A stretch of DNA of 64,000 bases from Knoellia flava TL1. Its GTDB lineage: Bacteria; Actinomycetota; Actinomycetes; Actinomycetales; Dermatophilaceae. Under the pieces are notes generated by a model that was given only the letters and a program-made list of their open reading frames with translations, ran no database searches and had not been told where the DNA came from. A program made the position numbers and the translations under genes. The stretch is from NCBI RefSeq assembly GCF_000768675.1, contig NZ_AVPI01000019.1:1-64000 (forward strand). The letters are read 5' to 3'. Shown here piece after piece: positions 1 through 8,714 of this stretch (position 1 is its first letter; each line of letters begins with the position of its first letter).

Positions 1-393
1 CCTGCGCCCGTGGGCGAGCCCGGCCGGGCGTCCGAGGGCCCGGCCGCCGGCGACGCCGGGTCCGGCGACGTCACGTCCCGCGAGGCAGGGTCGGGCGAGA
101 GCGAGGAGCCCGAGGCGTGGCGCGCGGGCCCGAGCATCGACGACGAGGACGACCACTTCGAGCCGCCGGAGGTGCAGCTCCCGCCGGGCGAGGACATCGG
201 CTACTGGGGCGCCCTGCTCGGGCTCGTCGGCGGGCCCCTGCTCCTGCTCTGGGTCGTCGTGTCCGAGCCGTTCTACGGAGGCTGGTGGACGCTCGGCGCG
301 ATCCTGCTCTTCTTCGGGGGGTTCGGGCTGCTCGTCATGCGCCAGCCCAAGGACCGCGACCCGTTCGACGACGACAACGGCGCCCGCGTCTGA
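1..393 (+). CDS. Membrane protein with acidic N-terminus, possibly 5'-truncated by the window edge
   Basis: The frame is open from the first base, so the gene may begin upstream; a GTG at 10 is the first internal start (127 aa). The N-terminal ~50 residues are rich in Gly, Glu, Asp and Ser. A conserved-looking HFEPPEVQLPPGED stretch leads into two hydrophobic helices (about residues 66-85 and 91-108) and a short charged tail. This layout resembles small actinobacterial membrane proteins of unknown function. No catalytic motif is visible. It converges on the nuclease gene that ends at 471. Confidence 0.6.
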   Translation, partial: PAPVGEPGRASEGPAAGDAGSGDVTSREAGSGESEEPEAWRAGPSIDDEDDHFEPPEVQLPPGEDIGYWGALLGLVGGPLLLLWVVVSEPFYGGWWTLGAILLFFGGFGLLVMRQPKDRDPFDDDNGARV

Positions 394-395
394 CG

Positions 396-449
396 CGACC
401 TACCGCACCGGAAGTGCTCTGATCACAGCACTTCCCGTGCCGTAGGTCG
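396..449. terminator. Long hairpin between convergent genes
   Basis: Arms 396-418 and 427-449 pair at 21 of 23 positions around an 8-nt loop. It sits in the 77-nt gap between convergent genes, so it could terminate both transcripts. There is no long U tract, as is usual in actinobacteria. Confidence 0.7.
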
Positions 450-470
450 TCCCGTGGCCCGTGTGGGACG

Positions 471-1304
471 TCAGGTGCGGGGACCCGGGTCCGTGACCTC
501 CGGCTGAGCGGCGGCGGGGTCCTCGGCGGTCGTCTCGGCCGCCGCACCCTCCGCCTCCTGCACCATCTCCTCGGTGACGGTCTCGCTCGCCCGGGCTGAC
601 GCCTCCTCGGCCCGCTCCTGCGTCGCCGACGGCTCCCCGAGCCGGATGTCGACCCAGGTCGGCCGGTGGTCGCTGCCCGCGACGAGGTCGGCCTCGGGGA
701 TGGGGATCGGGACGTGCGGCTCGGCCTGCAGCCCCGGCGAGGCGAAGATGACATCGAGGACCCTGCGCGGCCGGGTGGCCGGGAAGGTCGGGGTCATCGG
801 CGAGACCGGTCGCATGACTCCCGCGAACGCCTGCCACGCCCGGCCCGTCTCGTTCTCGTTGAGGTCGCCGGCGAGGACGACCTCTCCCCCGACGTTGACC
901 GCCTCGAGGATGACCTGTGCGTGCGCCGCCCGCTCCCGCGCGTCGAGGCTGAGGTGGACGCTCGCCACCGCGATCGGCTCACGACCGGGCGCTGCCACGC
1001 GCGCGAGCGCGAAGCCGCGGGTCCGCTGGAGCAAGGCCACCCGCAGCCGCTGGTGTCGAGACTCGACGACGTCGACCCGCAGCGAGGTGAAGATCGTCGT
1101 CCCGCCGCTGCCGCGATGCCGCCCGGACCAGTACATCCCGCAGTTGCGGGCGAAGTTGGCGACCCGCTGGGTCGAGAAGAGCCGGCGCGGCACCTCCTGC
1201 AGGCAGAGCACGTCCGGGTCGATGGCCCGCACGACGCGCGCCGCGGCATACGGGTCCTCGAGGAAGTCGCGGGTGTTGTAGCTCGCGATCCGGATCGTCG
1301 TCAC
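471..1304 (-). CDS. Endonuclease/exonuclease/phosphatase (EEP) family protein
   Basis: 277 aa from a GTG at 1304. Longer N-terminal extensions would run into the upstream kinase gene and look non-coding. The EEP (DNase I-like) fold motifs are present in order: IASYNTRDF at the N-terminus, LQEVP (metal-binding Glu, ~residue 35), a SVHLS segment, AGDLNENE (catalytic Asp/Asn, ~140) and GSDHRPTWV (catalytic Asp-His, ~215). The last ~50 residues are an Ala/Glu-rich, low-complexity tail that is probably disordered. The substrate (nucleic acid, phospholipid or phosphoinositide) cannot be told from sequence. There is no signal peptide, so it is probably cytoplasmic. It lies 19 nt downstream of the glucokinase gene and is probably co-transcribed with it. 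Confidence 0.85.
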   Translation of the reverse strand: MTTIRIASYNTRDFLEDPYAAARVVRAIDPDVLCLQEVPRRLFSTQRVANFARNCGMYWSGRHRGSGGTTIFTSLRVDVVESRHQRLRVALLQRTRGFALARVAAPGREPIAVASVHLSLDARERAAHAQVILEAVNVGGEVVLAGDLNENETGRAWQAFAGVMRPVSPMTPTFPATRPRRVLDVIFASPGLQAEPHVPIPIPEADLVAGSDHRPTWVDIRLGEPSATQERAEEASARASETVTEEMVQEAEGAAAETTAEDPAAAQPEVTDPGPRT

Positions 1305-1323
1305 GCGGCGGGTGCCCCGGCCA

Positions 1324-2307
1324 TCACGCACGTCCCGGCCACGGCCATGGCGACGCCTCGTTGCGGGCGAGGTCGGCGGCGCCGATGAGCCCGGCCTCGT
1401 TGCCGAGCCGGGCCGCGACGACCTGCGCCTCGGGACGGTAGCCGCGCCCGGTGAGGCGCCGGCGGAAGTTCTCGCGCGCGGGACCGAGCAGCAGCTCGCC
1501 TGCGGCGGAGACGCCACCGCCGATGACGAAGGTGCCCGGGTCGAACGCCGCAGCGAGGTTGGCGATCCCGATGCCGAGCCAGTGACCGATCTCGGCGAGC
1601 AGCTCGGTGGCCGTCGCGTCCCCCTCTCGCGCTGCCTCCGTGACGATCGGTCCGGTGAGCTCGTCGGCCCGGCCGTCGACCCGTGCCGCGAGGTCGGTGG
1701 CCACCGGCGAGTTGGCCAGGATCATCGCCCGGGCCTCGCGCACGAGGGCGTTGCCCGAGGCGTACTGCTCCCAGCAGCCGCGGTTGCCGCACTCGCAGCG
1801 CTGTCCCTCGGGCACGACCTGCATGTGGCCGAACTCTCCGGCGATGCCGTAGCGGCCACGGATGAGCTCCCCGTGCATGAGGATCGCGCCCCCGATGCCG
1901 GTGCCGAGGTTGACCATGACGACGTCGGACTCGCCCTGCGCCGCACCGAAGCGCCACTCGGCCCAGCAGGCCGCGTTGGCGTCGTTCTCGACGAGGATCG
2001 GTGCGTCGATCCGCTTGCTCAGCGCGTCGCGCAGCGGTTCGTGGCGCCACGAGAGGTGCGGCGCGAAGACGACCGTGGCCCGGTCGGCGGCGACGAAGCC
2101 CGCGGCACCGATGCCGACCGCGGTGACGTCGGGACGCTGGGCGCGCAGCTCCTCGACGACGTCGACGATCGTGTCCTCGACGACGCGCGGTCGCTTGCTG
2201 CGGTGCGGGGTGTCGCGGCGGGCGCGGACGAGGACCTGACCGTCCTCGTCGACGACTCCCCCGGCGACCTTGGTCCCGCCGATGTCGATCCCGATGGCCA
2301 GGCTCAC
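1324..2307 (-). CDS. glk: ROK-family glucokinase
   Basis: 327 aa. ATP-dependent phosphorylation of glucose to glucose 6-phosphate is the expected role. The N-terminus carries the phosphate-binding motif IGIDIGGTK. The ROK zinc signature CxCGxxGCxE is present (CECGNRGCWE, ~residue 165), preceded by GEFGHM with the zinc-ligand His; the catalytic Asp lies in VENDANAAC. The GTG start at 2307 has an upstream AGGAGGA ribosome-binding site and overlaps the stop of the preceding gene by 4 nt, implying translational coupling. In Streptomyces the glkA gene sits in a similar neighbourhood and also takes part in carbon catabolite repression; that role is inference here. Confidence 0.92.
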   Translation of the reverse strand: MSLAIGIDIGGTKVAGGVVDEDGQVLVRARRDTPHRSKRPRVVEDTIVDVVEELRAQRPDVTAVGIGAAGFVAADRATVVFAPHLSWRHEPLRDALSKRIDAPILVENDANAACWAEWRFGAAQGESDVVMVNLGTGIGGAILMHGELIRGRYGIAGEFGHMQVVPEGQRCECGNRGCWEQYASGNALVREARAMILANSPVATDLAARVDGRADELTGPIVTEAAREGDATATELLAEIGHWLGIGIANLAAAFDPGTFVIGGGVSAAGELLLGPARENFRRRLTGRGYRPEAQVVAARLGNEAGLIGAADLARNEASPWPWPGRA

Positions 2308-2768
2308 GGGGTGTCCTCCTCGTCGACGACGGCGATGGGTTCGGTGCGCGGGGTCCGCTCGGCCGGTGCCGGTCGAGGGGACGTCCCGGCGCCCGATCCT
2401 TCCGTATGCCGTGTCGCCAGCTCTCCGAGCAGCGTCGCCGCCGTCGTGGCCAGGTCGGCGAGCCGGGTGAGGGTCTCGGGACTCACGGCGCGCAGCGCGG
2501 TGACCGACCGGCATACGGGGCACCACGTGCACGACTCGGCGTCACCCATGGCGACGTGGACGTGCTTTTGGTGGCCCTGCGGGCCGGCCGCGTCGCCGTC
2601 AGCGCTGGCCGCCCGCGTCTCGGCGCCGCCAGCGGCGGCGGAATCGGCGGCGTCGGTCGTCCGGGTCTGGCGGCCGAGGGCCTCGAGCAGCCTGGCCGCC
2701 TCCTCGGCGACCGAACCGACCGCGGCGTCGAGTCGCGCGTCAGCGTCCACGTGGCCACACCTCCTCAT
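2304..2768 (-). CDS. Conserved hypothetical protein with a CxxCPVC motif
   Basis: 154 aa if it starts at the ATG at 2768; a GTG at 2750 would give 148 aa. The start lies inside the end of the upstream ATPase gene (stop at 2740), an operon-type overlap. An N-terminal amphipathic helix (EEAARLLEALGRQ) is followed by a Gly/Ala-rich linker, then HVHVAMGDAESCTWCPVC, a compact Cys/His cluster that could bind zinc, and a C-terminal helix. Homologues, from memory, sit next to ArsA-like ATPases in many actinobacteria. The function is unknown. Confidence 0.75.
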   Translation of the reverse strand: MRRCGHVDADARLDAAVGSVAEEAARLLEALGRQTRTTDAADSAAAGGAETRAASADGDAAGPQGHQKHVHVAMGDAESCTWCPVCRSVTALRAVSPETLTRLADLATTAATLLGELATRHTEGSGAGTSPRPAPAERTPRTEPIAVVDEEDTP

Positions 2769-3960
2769 CACGGACGAAGCGCACCCGGAGCTCTCCGGAG
2801 CGCACCCCAGCATTCTTGACGATGCAGCGTCGCAGCACCGAGGGCAACGCGATGACCCTGCGCACACCGCCCACGTCGACGACGAGGTCGTCCGCGCGCC
2901 GGGCGAGATCGACGTCACCCGAGCGGGCGAGCGGGAGGGGCAGGACGAGGACGAACTCCTCGCCGTCGGCCTCCACACGGAGCCCGCCGACGCGCACGGG
3001 CGCGTCGAGCGGTGCGAGCTCGCCGTCGATCGCCGACGTCCGGGCAGCGAGGTCCGCGAGCGCCTCTGGCCCCGTGGGCTCGCCCGCGAGGTAGGGCGCG
3101 ACGAGGACTGGCGTGCCGTGGAACGACGTCGTGATCGTGTCGATCCCGGCGGACTGTGCGGCGTTCCAGGCCGCGCGCCACGGGTCGTCGTCGACGGGGA
3201 TGACGCGGTTGACGACGACGGCGTCGACGGCATACCCGTGCAGTGACAGGGAGGTGAGGATGCGACGGGCCTCGGCGATGACGACGTTCTCGGGGGTGAG
3301 GACGATGCGGACGCTGGCGCGCTCTGACGTGAGCAGGGCGCGGACGTCGGCCATGTGCTCACGCCAGGTCGTGATGACGTCGAGCACGTCGCCGCCGGGC
3401 ATCGGGAGGCCGGCGGCCCTGGCGGCGGCCGGGCGCATCGCCGTGAGGAGTCGGCGCTGGGCGGGAAGCAGCCGGTCGAGGTGCCAGCCGAGCACCTCGG
3501 GCAGGGCGAGCAGCCGCAGCGTCTCCGCCGTCGGGGCGCAGTCGACGACGACGACGTCCCAGTCCCCGCTCGTCGCGTGGTGGCCGAGGGTGAGCAGCGC
3601 GCTGATCTCGTCGGCGCCCGGCAGCGCCGTGAGCTCCTCGGCGACGACCGGGTCCACGCCGATCGAGTCGAGGACGGTGAGGAGGTAGTCGCGCAGCGTC
3701 GCCCAGTCGGCCGCCACGCTCGTGCGGGCGCCGACGGCCTGGGCGTGGAGGAGCTCCTCGACCGGCAGGGTCTGCTCCCAGCTCGCGGAGGTGCGCAGGT
3801 CGACGTCGAGGGCGTCACCGAGGCTGTGGGCGACGTCGGTCGACATGACGAGGGTCCGCCGGCCGGCCCGGGCCGACTCGACCGCCATCGCGGCGGCCGT
3901 CGTCGTCTTTCCTACGCCGCCCTTGCCGGTGACGAGGACGACGCGCGGGGTGTCCGCCAC
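2740..3960 (-). CDS. ArsA/GET3-type ATPase
   Basis: 406 aa from a GTG at 3960, two nucleotides after the preceding stop. The deviant Walker A of the SIMIBI class is intact (LVTGKGGVGKTTTAA), with the signature Lys near its start; STDVAH (switch I) and VVVDCAPTAETLRLL (Walker B/switch II) follow. The C-terminal ~80 residues form a beta-rich domain like that of actinobacterial ArsA homologues. There are no arsenite-binding Cys triads and no ars genes nearby, so an arsenical pump role is not supported. A chaperone or membrane-protein targeting ATPase is more likely. Its constant neighbour is an SRPBCC lipid-binding-type protein, with an acyl-CoA ligase divergent from them. Confidence 0.85.
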   Translation of the reverse strand: MADTPRVVLVTGKGGVGKTTTAAAMAVESARAGRRTLVMSTDVAHSLGDALDVDLRTSASWEQTLPVEELLHAQAVGARTSVAADWATLRDYLLTVLDSIGVDPVVAEELTALPGADEISALLTLGHHATSGDWDVVVVDCAPTAETLRLLALPEVLGWHLDRLLPAQRRLLTAMRPAAARAAGLPMPGGDVLDVITTWREHMADVRALLTSERASVRIVLTPENVVIAEARRILTSLSLHGYAVDAVVVNRVIPVDDDPWRAAWNAAQSAGIDTITTSFHGTPVLVAPYLAGEPTGPEALADLAARTSAIDGELAPLDAPVRVGGLRVEADGEEFVLVLPLPLARSGDVDLARRADDLVVDVGGVRRVIALPSVLRRCIVKNAGVRSGELRVRFVRDEEVWPRGR

Positions 3961-3962
3961 GC

Positions 3963-4415
3963 TCAGGCGAGTGACTCGACGCGCTTCTTGAGCTCCTTGA
4001 GCGCGGTGTCGATGATGAGCTTCTCGGCCTTGCGCTTGAGCATCCCGATCATCGGGATCTTGACGTCGACGGCAAGGGAGTAGTCGACCTGCGTGCCGTC
4101 GCCGACAGGGGTGAGGGTGTAGGAGCCGTCGAGCGCCTTGAGGACGCCCGCGCGGACGAGGTGCCAGGTGACGATGCCCGAGCCGTCCTCGGCGATGCCG
4201 TCCCAGTCGTACTCGAGGACGTAGGTGTCCTTGACCGCTCCCGCGTCGAGGGAGTACTCGACCTGGTCGGCCCAGCCGTCGCCGTCCTCGCTGAGGATGC
4301 TCACGCTCCTCACCTGCTCGGCCCAGTCGGGGTAGGCCTCGAAGTCGGCGATGACGTCGAGCACGGCGCCCGGCTCGGCGGCGATGGTGATCGAGGACGA
4401 CGTGCTTTCTGTCAT
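3963..4415 (-). CDS. SRPBCC (START-like/polyketide cyclase) family protein
   Basis: 150 aa. The pattern of a cupped beta sheet with a long C-terminal helix is clear: SSSITIAAEPGAVLDVIADFEAYPDWAEQ at the N-terminus and KAEKLIIDTALKELKKRVESL at the end. Such proteins bind hydrophobic ligands or act on them; the ligand here is unknown. It is the first gene of the run down to the EEP gene (ATPase, Cys protein, glucokinase). A TAGCCT hexamer at 4422-4427 stands 6 nt before the ATG, so the mRNA is probably leaderless. Confidence 0.85.
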   Translation of the reverse strand: MTESTSSSITIAAEPGAVLDVIADFEAYPDWAEQVRSVSILSEDGDGWADQVEYSLDAGAVKDTYVLEYDWDGIAEDGSGIVTWHLVRAGVLKALDGSYTLTPVGDGTQVDYSLAVDVKIPMIGMLKRKAEKLIIDTALKELKKRVESLA

Positions 4416-4421
4416 GGGCGC

Positions 4422-4427
4422 AGGCTA
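4422..4427 (-). promoter_or_regulatory. -10 element TAGCCT of the SRPBCC gene (leaderless)
   Basis: TAnnnT hexamer with a 6-nt gap to the ATG at 4415; transcription should start at or next to the start codon. Confidence 0.6.
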
Positions 4428-4445
4428 CCCAACGGGGCCTACCCC

Positions 4446-4451
4446 TAGGAT
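4446..4451 (+). promoter_or_regulatory. Candidate -10 element TAGGAT for the acyl-CoA synthetase gene
   Basis: The hexamer lies in the divergent intergenic region. It would give a leader of about 80 nt ending in the AAGGAGA ribosome-binding site before the TTG at 4540. Confidence 0.4.
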
Positions 4452-4539
4452 CGGTGCACGGCGGAACCTCGCGTCCGCCGAACGACCCGCTGGTGACCAG
4501 GCCCGACGACGCCGTCGACGGCCGGCGAAGGAGAGCACG

Positions 4540-6330
4540 TTGCACGAGAAGTCCACTCCCGCACTCGCTCCGGCGACCACCGAGGGCAGTCTCGCCGATC
4601 TTCCCGCGCGCAACCGAGCACTGACTCCGGGCAAGGCGATGTTCGCCACGCGGTCCGGGTCGGGCTGGACCGACGTGTCGGCCAAGGACTTCGCCGACCA
4701 GGTCGAGGCGCTCGCCAAGGGCTTCCTCGCCGCCGGGGTCACCCCGGGCAGCGCCGTCGGCATCATGAGCCGCACCCGCTACGAGTGGACCCTCACCGAC
4801 TTCGCCCTCTGGACCGCCGGGGCCATCCCGGTCCCGATCTACGAGACCTCCTCCCCCGACCAGGTCGAGTGGATCCTCAAGGACTCGGGCGCCGTCGGCG
4901 TCGTCCTCGAGTCCGAGAAGCACAAGAGCGCGCTCGTCGGCGTCTCCGGCAACCTGCCGTCGCTGGCCCACAGCTGGGTCATCGACAACGGCGACCTCGA
5001 CACGCTCGCCGCGTCGGGCGCCTCCACCGACGACGCCACGCTCGCCGCGGCTCGTGACGGCATCGACCGCAGCTCGACCGCGACGATCATCTACACCTCG
5101 GGCACGACCGGCCGCCCCAAGGGCGTCGAGCTCACCCACGGCAACTTCCTCGACCTCACCGAGAACACCGTCGAGAAGCTCAAGGATGTCGTGAGCAGCG
5201 AAGGCGCCGCGACGCTGCTCTTCCTCCCGCTCGCACACGTCTTCGCCCGCTTCATCGAGGTCCTCTGCGTCGCCTCCGGAGCCAAGCTCGCCCACTCGGC
5301 GGACATCAAGACGCTGCTGGACGACTTCGCGAGCTACCAGCCCACGTTCATCCTTGCGGTGCCGCGCGTCTTCGAGAAGGTCTACAACTCGGCCGAGGCC
5401 AAGGCGGTCGCCGGCGGCAAGGGCAACATCTTCGCCAAGGCCGCCGACACCGCCATCGCCTGGTCCGAGGCCCAGGAGGCCGGCTCGGTCGGCTTCGGGC
5501 TGCGCGCCAAGCACGCCGTCTTCGACAAGCTCGTCTACGGCAAGCTCCGCGACGCCATGGGCGGCAAGGTCCAGTACGCCGTGTCCGGCGGCGCGCCGCT
5601 CGGCACACGGCTCGGCCACTTCTTCCGCGGCATCGGCGTGACGATCCTCGAGGGCTACGGCCTCACCGAGACGACCGCCCCGATCACGGTCAACCTGCCC
5701 GAGCGACTCAAGGTCGGTACCGTCGGCCCGCCGCTGCCCGGTACGACCGTCCGCATCGCCGAGGACGGCGAGATCCTCGTCAAGGGCGTCAACGTCTTCG
5801 GCTCCTACCGCAACAACCCCGAGGCCTCGGCGGAGGCGATCAGGGACGGCTGGTTCCACACCGGCGACATCGGTGAGCTCGACGAGGACGGCTACCTGCG
5901 GATCACCGGCCGCAAGAAGGAGATCCTCGTGACGGCCGGTGGCAAGAACGTCGCCCCCGCCGTCCTCGAGGACCGCCTCCGCGCGCACCCGCTCGTCTCG
6001 CAGTGCATCGTCGTCGGCGACCAGAAGCCGTTCATCGCCGCGCTGCTCACGCTCGACGAGGAGATGCTCCCGATGTGGGCGGCGAACCACGGGCTCGAGG
6101 GCATCACCGCGGCCAAGGCGCGCACCGACGAGACCGTCCTCGCCGAGCTCCAGAAGGCCGTCGACGAGGCCAACACCGCCGTGTCCAAGGCCGAGTCGAT
6201 CCGCAAGTTCGCGGTGCTCGAGGCCGACTTCACCGAGGAGTCCGGCCACCTGACGCCGTCGCTCAAGCTCAAGCGCAACGTCGTCATGCGCGACTTCGCG
6301 GACGAGGTCGATGCGCTCTACGGCGGCTGA
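4540..6330 (+). CDS. Long-chain fatty-acid-CoA ligase (AMP-forming)
   Basis: 596 aa. It activates fatty acids through an acyl-AMP intermediate to acyl-CoA. Motifs seen: YTSGTTGRPKGV (A3/P-loop, ~residue 185), the FACS-type core GGAPLG...GYGLTET (~360-385), the hinge/A7 region GWFHTGDIGELDEDGYLRITGRKKE and a C-terminal lysine in the SLKLKRN context. The start is a TTG at 4540 with AAGGAGA about 6 nt upstream; longer versions would extend into the promoter region. It resembles the FadD15 group of bacterial long-chain ligases. The gene overlaps the next reading frame by 20 nt. Chain-length preference cannot be inferred. Confidence 0.92.
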   Translation: MHEKSTPALAPATTEGSLADLPARNRALTPGKAMFATRSGSGWTDVSAKDFADQVEALAKGFLAAGVTPGSAVGIMSRTRYEWTLTDFALWTAGAIPVPIYETSSPDQVEWILKDSGAVGVVLESEKHKSALVGVSGNLPSLAHSWVIDNGDLDTLAASGASTDDATLAAARDGIDRSSTATIIYTSGTTGRPKGVELTHGNFLDLTENTVEKLKDVVSSEGAATLLFLPLAHVFARFIEVLCVASGAKLAHSADIKTLLDDFASYQPTFILAVPRVFEKVYNSAEAKAVAGGKGNIFAKAADTAIAWSEAQEAGSVGFGLRAKHAVFDKLVYGKLRDAMGGKVQYAVSGGAPLGTRLGHFFRGIGVTILEGYGLTETTAPITVNLPERLKVGTVGPPLPGTTVRIAEDGEILVKGVNVFGSYRNNPEASAEAIRDGWFHTGDIGELDEDGYLRITGRKKEILVTAGGKNVAPAVLEDRLRAHPLVSQCIVVGDQKPFIAALLTLDEEMLPMWAANHGLEGITAAKARTDETVLAELQKAVDEANTAVSKAESIRKFAVLEADFTEESGHLTPSLKLKRNVVMRDFADEVDALYGG

Positions 6331-7705
6331 CCCCACCCCTTCCACGACCCGCCCCACGGGTCAGAACCCGGCGTATGCCGGCCACGCCCTCGCGGTGCTG
6401 TGGCTCGCCTGCCTCGGTGTGCTCCAGTGGAGCGTCGTGCGCTTCCGGCTCCCCATCGTCCTCACCCTCACGGTGGGCGCGGTCGGGCTCGGCGTCTGGC
6501 TGTGGCGGCGCACCGAGGTCCGCCGCGCGCCGTCGTGGCTCGCCCCTGTCGTGCTGCTCGCCTCGGTGGCGATCACGTGGGCGGTGCCGCTGTTCAGCTA
6601 CCTGCGCGGTGCCTGGCTGACGGCGGCGCTCGCCACCCTCTCCGTCGTCGGCATCGGCTCGGCCGCGCTCCTGGCGCGCCCGAGCGCGGTCCGGGCGCGG
6701 ACGGCATACGGGCTGGCGGTCCTCGGTCACGTCGTGACCGCCGCGATCACGACGGTCGGCGACCCGGGGCCGAGGATCGACGTCTGGGTGACGCTGCAGC
6801 AGGCGAGCGACGCGCTCGCGCGCGGCGAGAACTTCTACGACATGACGTGGACCGACTCCCCCGGCGTGCAGGACGCGTTCACCTACCTCCCGTGGACGGC
6901 GGTGCTCCTCGCCCCGGGTCGCTGGCTCGGCGGCGACGTGCGTTGGGCGCTGGCGTTCTGGTCGGTCGTCCTCTTCGCGGGGATCTGGGCGCTGGCTCGG
7001 CCGCTCGCCGGAGACGCGCCGAGCACCGCCCGGGCGACGGTGCTGCGTGCGGCCGTGCCGGTGGCGGCCCTCGTCGTCGCTCCCGGGACGCTCACCCAGG
7101 TCGACCAGGCGTGGACCGAGCCGCTGCTCGCCGCGGGCCTGGTCTGGTGGGCGGTGCTCGTACGGCGCGGCCACGCGTGGTGGGCCGTCGTCCCGCTCGC
7201 GCTGGCGTGCGCGAGCAAGCAGCACCTCGCGCTGCTGCTGCCGCTGCTCCTCGTCTGGCCGGCGTTCGGGCCGCGGCGGGCGGTGGCGACGGGTGCACTC
7301 ACGGGCGTCCTCATCTCGCCGTGGTTCCTCGCCTCGCCGTCGGCCTTCGTGCACGACACCGTCACGCTGCTCGTCGGCTTCCACCCGATCCGCTTCGCGA
7401 ACACGTGGTACCTCTACTTCCTCAACGAGCACGGCGTGACCCTGCCGTTCTGGGTGACGGGGCTCGTCGTGCTCGGGGCGCTCGGCCTCGCCGCGTGGGC
7501 GGTCGCCCGCCGTCGGCCGGAGGTCGACGAGCTGCTGCGGTGGTTCGCGTTCGTGCTGCTCGTGGCAAACCTCGTCAACAAGCAGGCGTTCTACAACCAG
7601 TTCTGGCTCAGCGCGGCCCTCGTCGCGATCTCGCTCGCCGTCCCCGCCCGGGCAGCGGCTCCGGTCGTCTCCGGGAGGGTCACTTCGGCGCGGCCAGCCG
7701 GTTGA
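6311..7705 (+). CDS. Multi-pass membrane protein, GT87/GT39-like glycosyltransferase candidate
   Basis: 464 aa starting inside the end of the ligase gene (20-nt overlap). About ten to twelve hydrophobic segments are visible. A DVWVTLQQASDALARGENFYDMTW stretch near residue 155 resembles the first extracytoplasmic loop of polyprenol-phosphate-mannose-dependent transferases, where an Asp is catalytic. A KQ motif (ACASKQHLALLLPLL) and a second NKQAFYNQF near the C-terminus fit the GT-C fold. Acceptor and donor are unknown; cell-wall or lipoglycan mannosylation is inference. The 3' end overlaps the convergent lipoprotein gene by 26 nt. Confidence 0.75.
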   Translation: MRSTAADPTPSTTRPTGQNPAYAGHALAVLWLACLGVLQWSVVRFRLPIVLTLTVGAVGLGVWLWRRTEVRRAPSWLAPVVLLASVAITWAVPLFSYLRGAWLTAALATLSVVGIGSAALLARPSAVRARTAYGLAVLGHVVTAAITTVGDPGPRIDVWVTLQQASDALARGENFYDMTWTDSPGVQDAFTYLPWTAVLLAPGRWLGGDVRWALAFWSVVLFAGIWALARPLAGDAPSTARATVLRAAVPVAALVVAPGTLTQVDQAWTEPLLAAGLVWWAVLVRRGHAWWAVVPLALACASKQHLALLLPLLLVWPAFGPRRAVATGALTGVLISPWFLASPSAFVHDTVTLLVGFHPIRFANTWYLYFLNEHGVTLPFWVTGLVVLGALGLAAWAVARRRPEVDELLRWFAFVLLVANLVNKQAFYNQFWLSAALVAISLAVPARAAAPVVSGRVTSARPAG

Positions 7706-8699
7706 GGTCGCTCAGCCACGCCTTCGTGAAGTCGGCACGGCTCGTGCCGAGGACGTCGCGAAACGCACGGTCCATGGCCGTGTCCGCCTGCGCCGGTGAC
7801 CCGTCGACGGTCGACGCCTCGTAGAACCGGCGGAGCGCGGGCTCACCGTGCCGGCGGGCGATGAGCTCGACGGCGAGCCACGAGGCGAGGTAGCCCGGCG
7901 CGATCTCGCCGCGGGCCGGGTCGAGGTCGCCCTGGGTCGGGAGCCGCTTCGGCCCGCCACCATCGGCGACCTTCTCGAGGAGCGGGGCGGCCAGCTCGGT
8001 GACCCGCCGGTCGGACGCGGAGTAGCCGACGTGATCGGCGTAGCCCTCGACGAGCCACAACGGCGCGACCCCGGCGAGGGACGAGCGGACGGCGACGTGG
8101 GTGCTCTCGTGGGTGAGGACGAACTGTCGGCCCTCGGCGGTCAGGCGAGCGAAGGCGTCGGGGTTGACCACGATGCGGTCGGCGGTGGCGCGTCCGTCGG
8201 GCCCGATGGGGCCGTCGGTGATGGCGGCGACCTGGCTGAGGTCGTCCGCACGACCGACCTGCTCGCGGAACTGGGTCGCGTCCTTCGGCGCGACGACCGA
8301 GACCCGTCGCGGCCACGTGCGCGTCCAGCGCGTCGAGACCTCCGCCACCGCGCGGTCCGCCATCGCCGCGTATGCCGTGAGCGTCGCCTCGTCGACGGTG
8401 CCGGTGACCGTGCTGGCCCGGCCGCGGACGGTGCGGGCATCGGGCAGCGGTGTGGACGGCTCACTCCCGGCAGGTGGCGACGCGGTGAGCGTCGGCAGCC
8501 CGCTGGGTGCCGCGGTGGGTGTCTCGGGCCCGGTCGGACCTGCCGTGGTGGGCGCGGCCGAGGGCTGCGGGGCTGTCCCGTCGCAGGCGGCCACGAGCGG
8601 CAGGGTGAGTGCGGTGACCACGGCGACGGCGGCGCGTCGCACGCGCGGGGCGCGGCACGGCATACCGGTCGTCGGGAAGGTCGGGGGCACGCGCCCCAT
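7680..8699 (-). CDS. Lipoprotein with a peptidase-MA-like zinc metalloprotease domain
   Basis: 339 aa. The N-terminal signal with lipobox LVAAC (Cys ~39) predicts export and lipid anchoring. A Pro/Thr-rich spacer (to ~90) leads to a domain with HESTH (an HExxH zinc motif, ~residue 200) and, about 20 residues later, EGYADHVGY supplying the third zinc ligand Glu, as in gluzincin-like peptidase-MA families. The annotated GTG/ATG choice is uncertain: an internal ATG at 8663 would also place the signal peptide well. It lies 15 nt after the Cys-rich small gene, so probably one transcript. It converges with and overlaps the membrane transferase gene. Confidence 0.82.
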   Translation of the reverse strand: MGRVPPTFPTTGMPCRAPRVRRAAVAVVTALTLPLVAACDGTAPQPSAAPTTAGPTGPETPTAAPSGLPTLTASPPAGSEPSTPLPDARTVRGRASTVTGTVDEATLTAYAAMADRAVAEVSTRWTRTWPRRVSVVAPKDATQFREQVGRADDLSQVAAITDGPIGPDGRATADRIVVNPDAFARLTAEGRQFVLTHESTHVAVRSSLAGVAPLWLVEGYADHVGYSASDRRVTELAAPLLEKVADGGGPKRLPTQGDLDPARGEIAPGYLASWLAVELIARRHGEPALRRFYEASTVDGSPAQADTAMDRAFRDVLGTSRADFTKAWLSDLNRLAAPK

Positions 8700-8714
8700 C
8701 GTGTCAGGCGCGGC

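Noticed and set aside
2740-3960. Arsenite-pump ATPase (arsA)
   Set aside because: No metal-binding Cys triad and no ars genes; the general ArsA/GET3 family label is safer.
2740-6357. Very long open frame on the minus strand (over 1,200 codons) covering the ATPase, SRPBCC and acyl-CoA synthetase genes
   Set aside because: Only its last third is the real ATPase; the rest is an antisense shadow of the synthetase gene with Arg/Val/Glu/Gly-rich low-complexity translation, typical of high GC.
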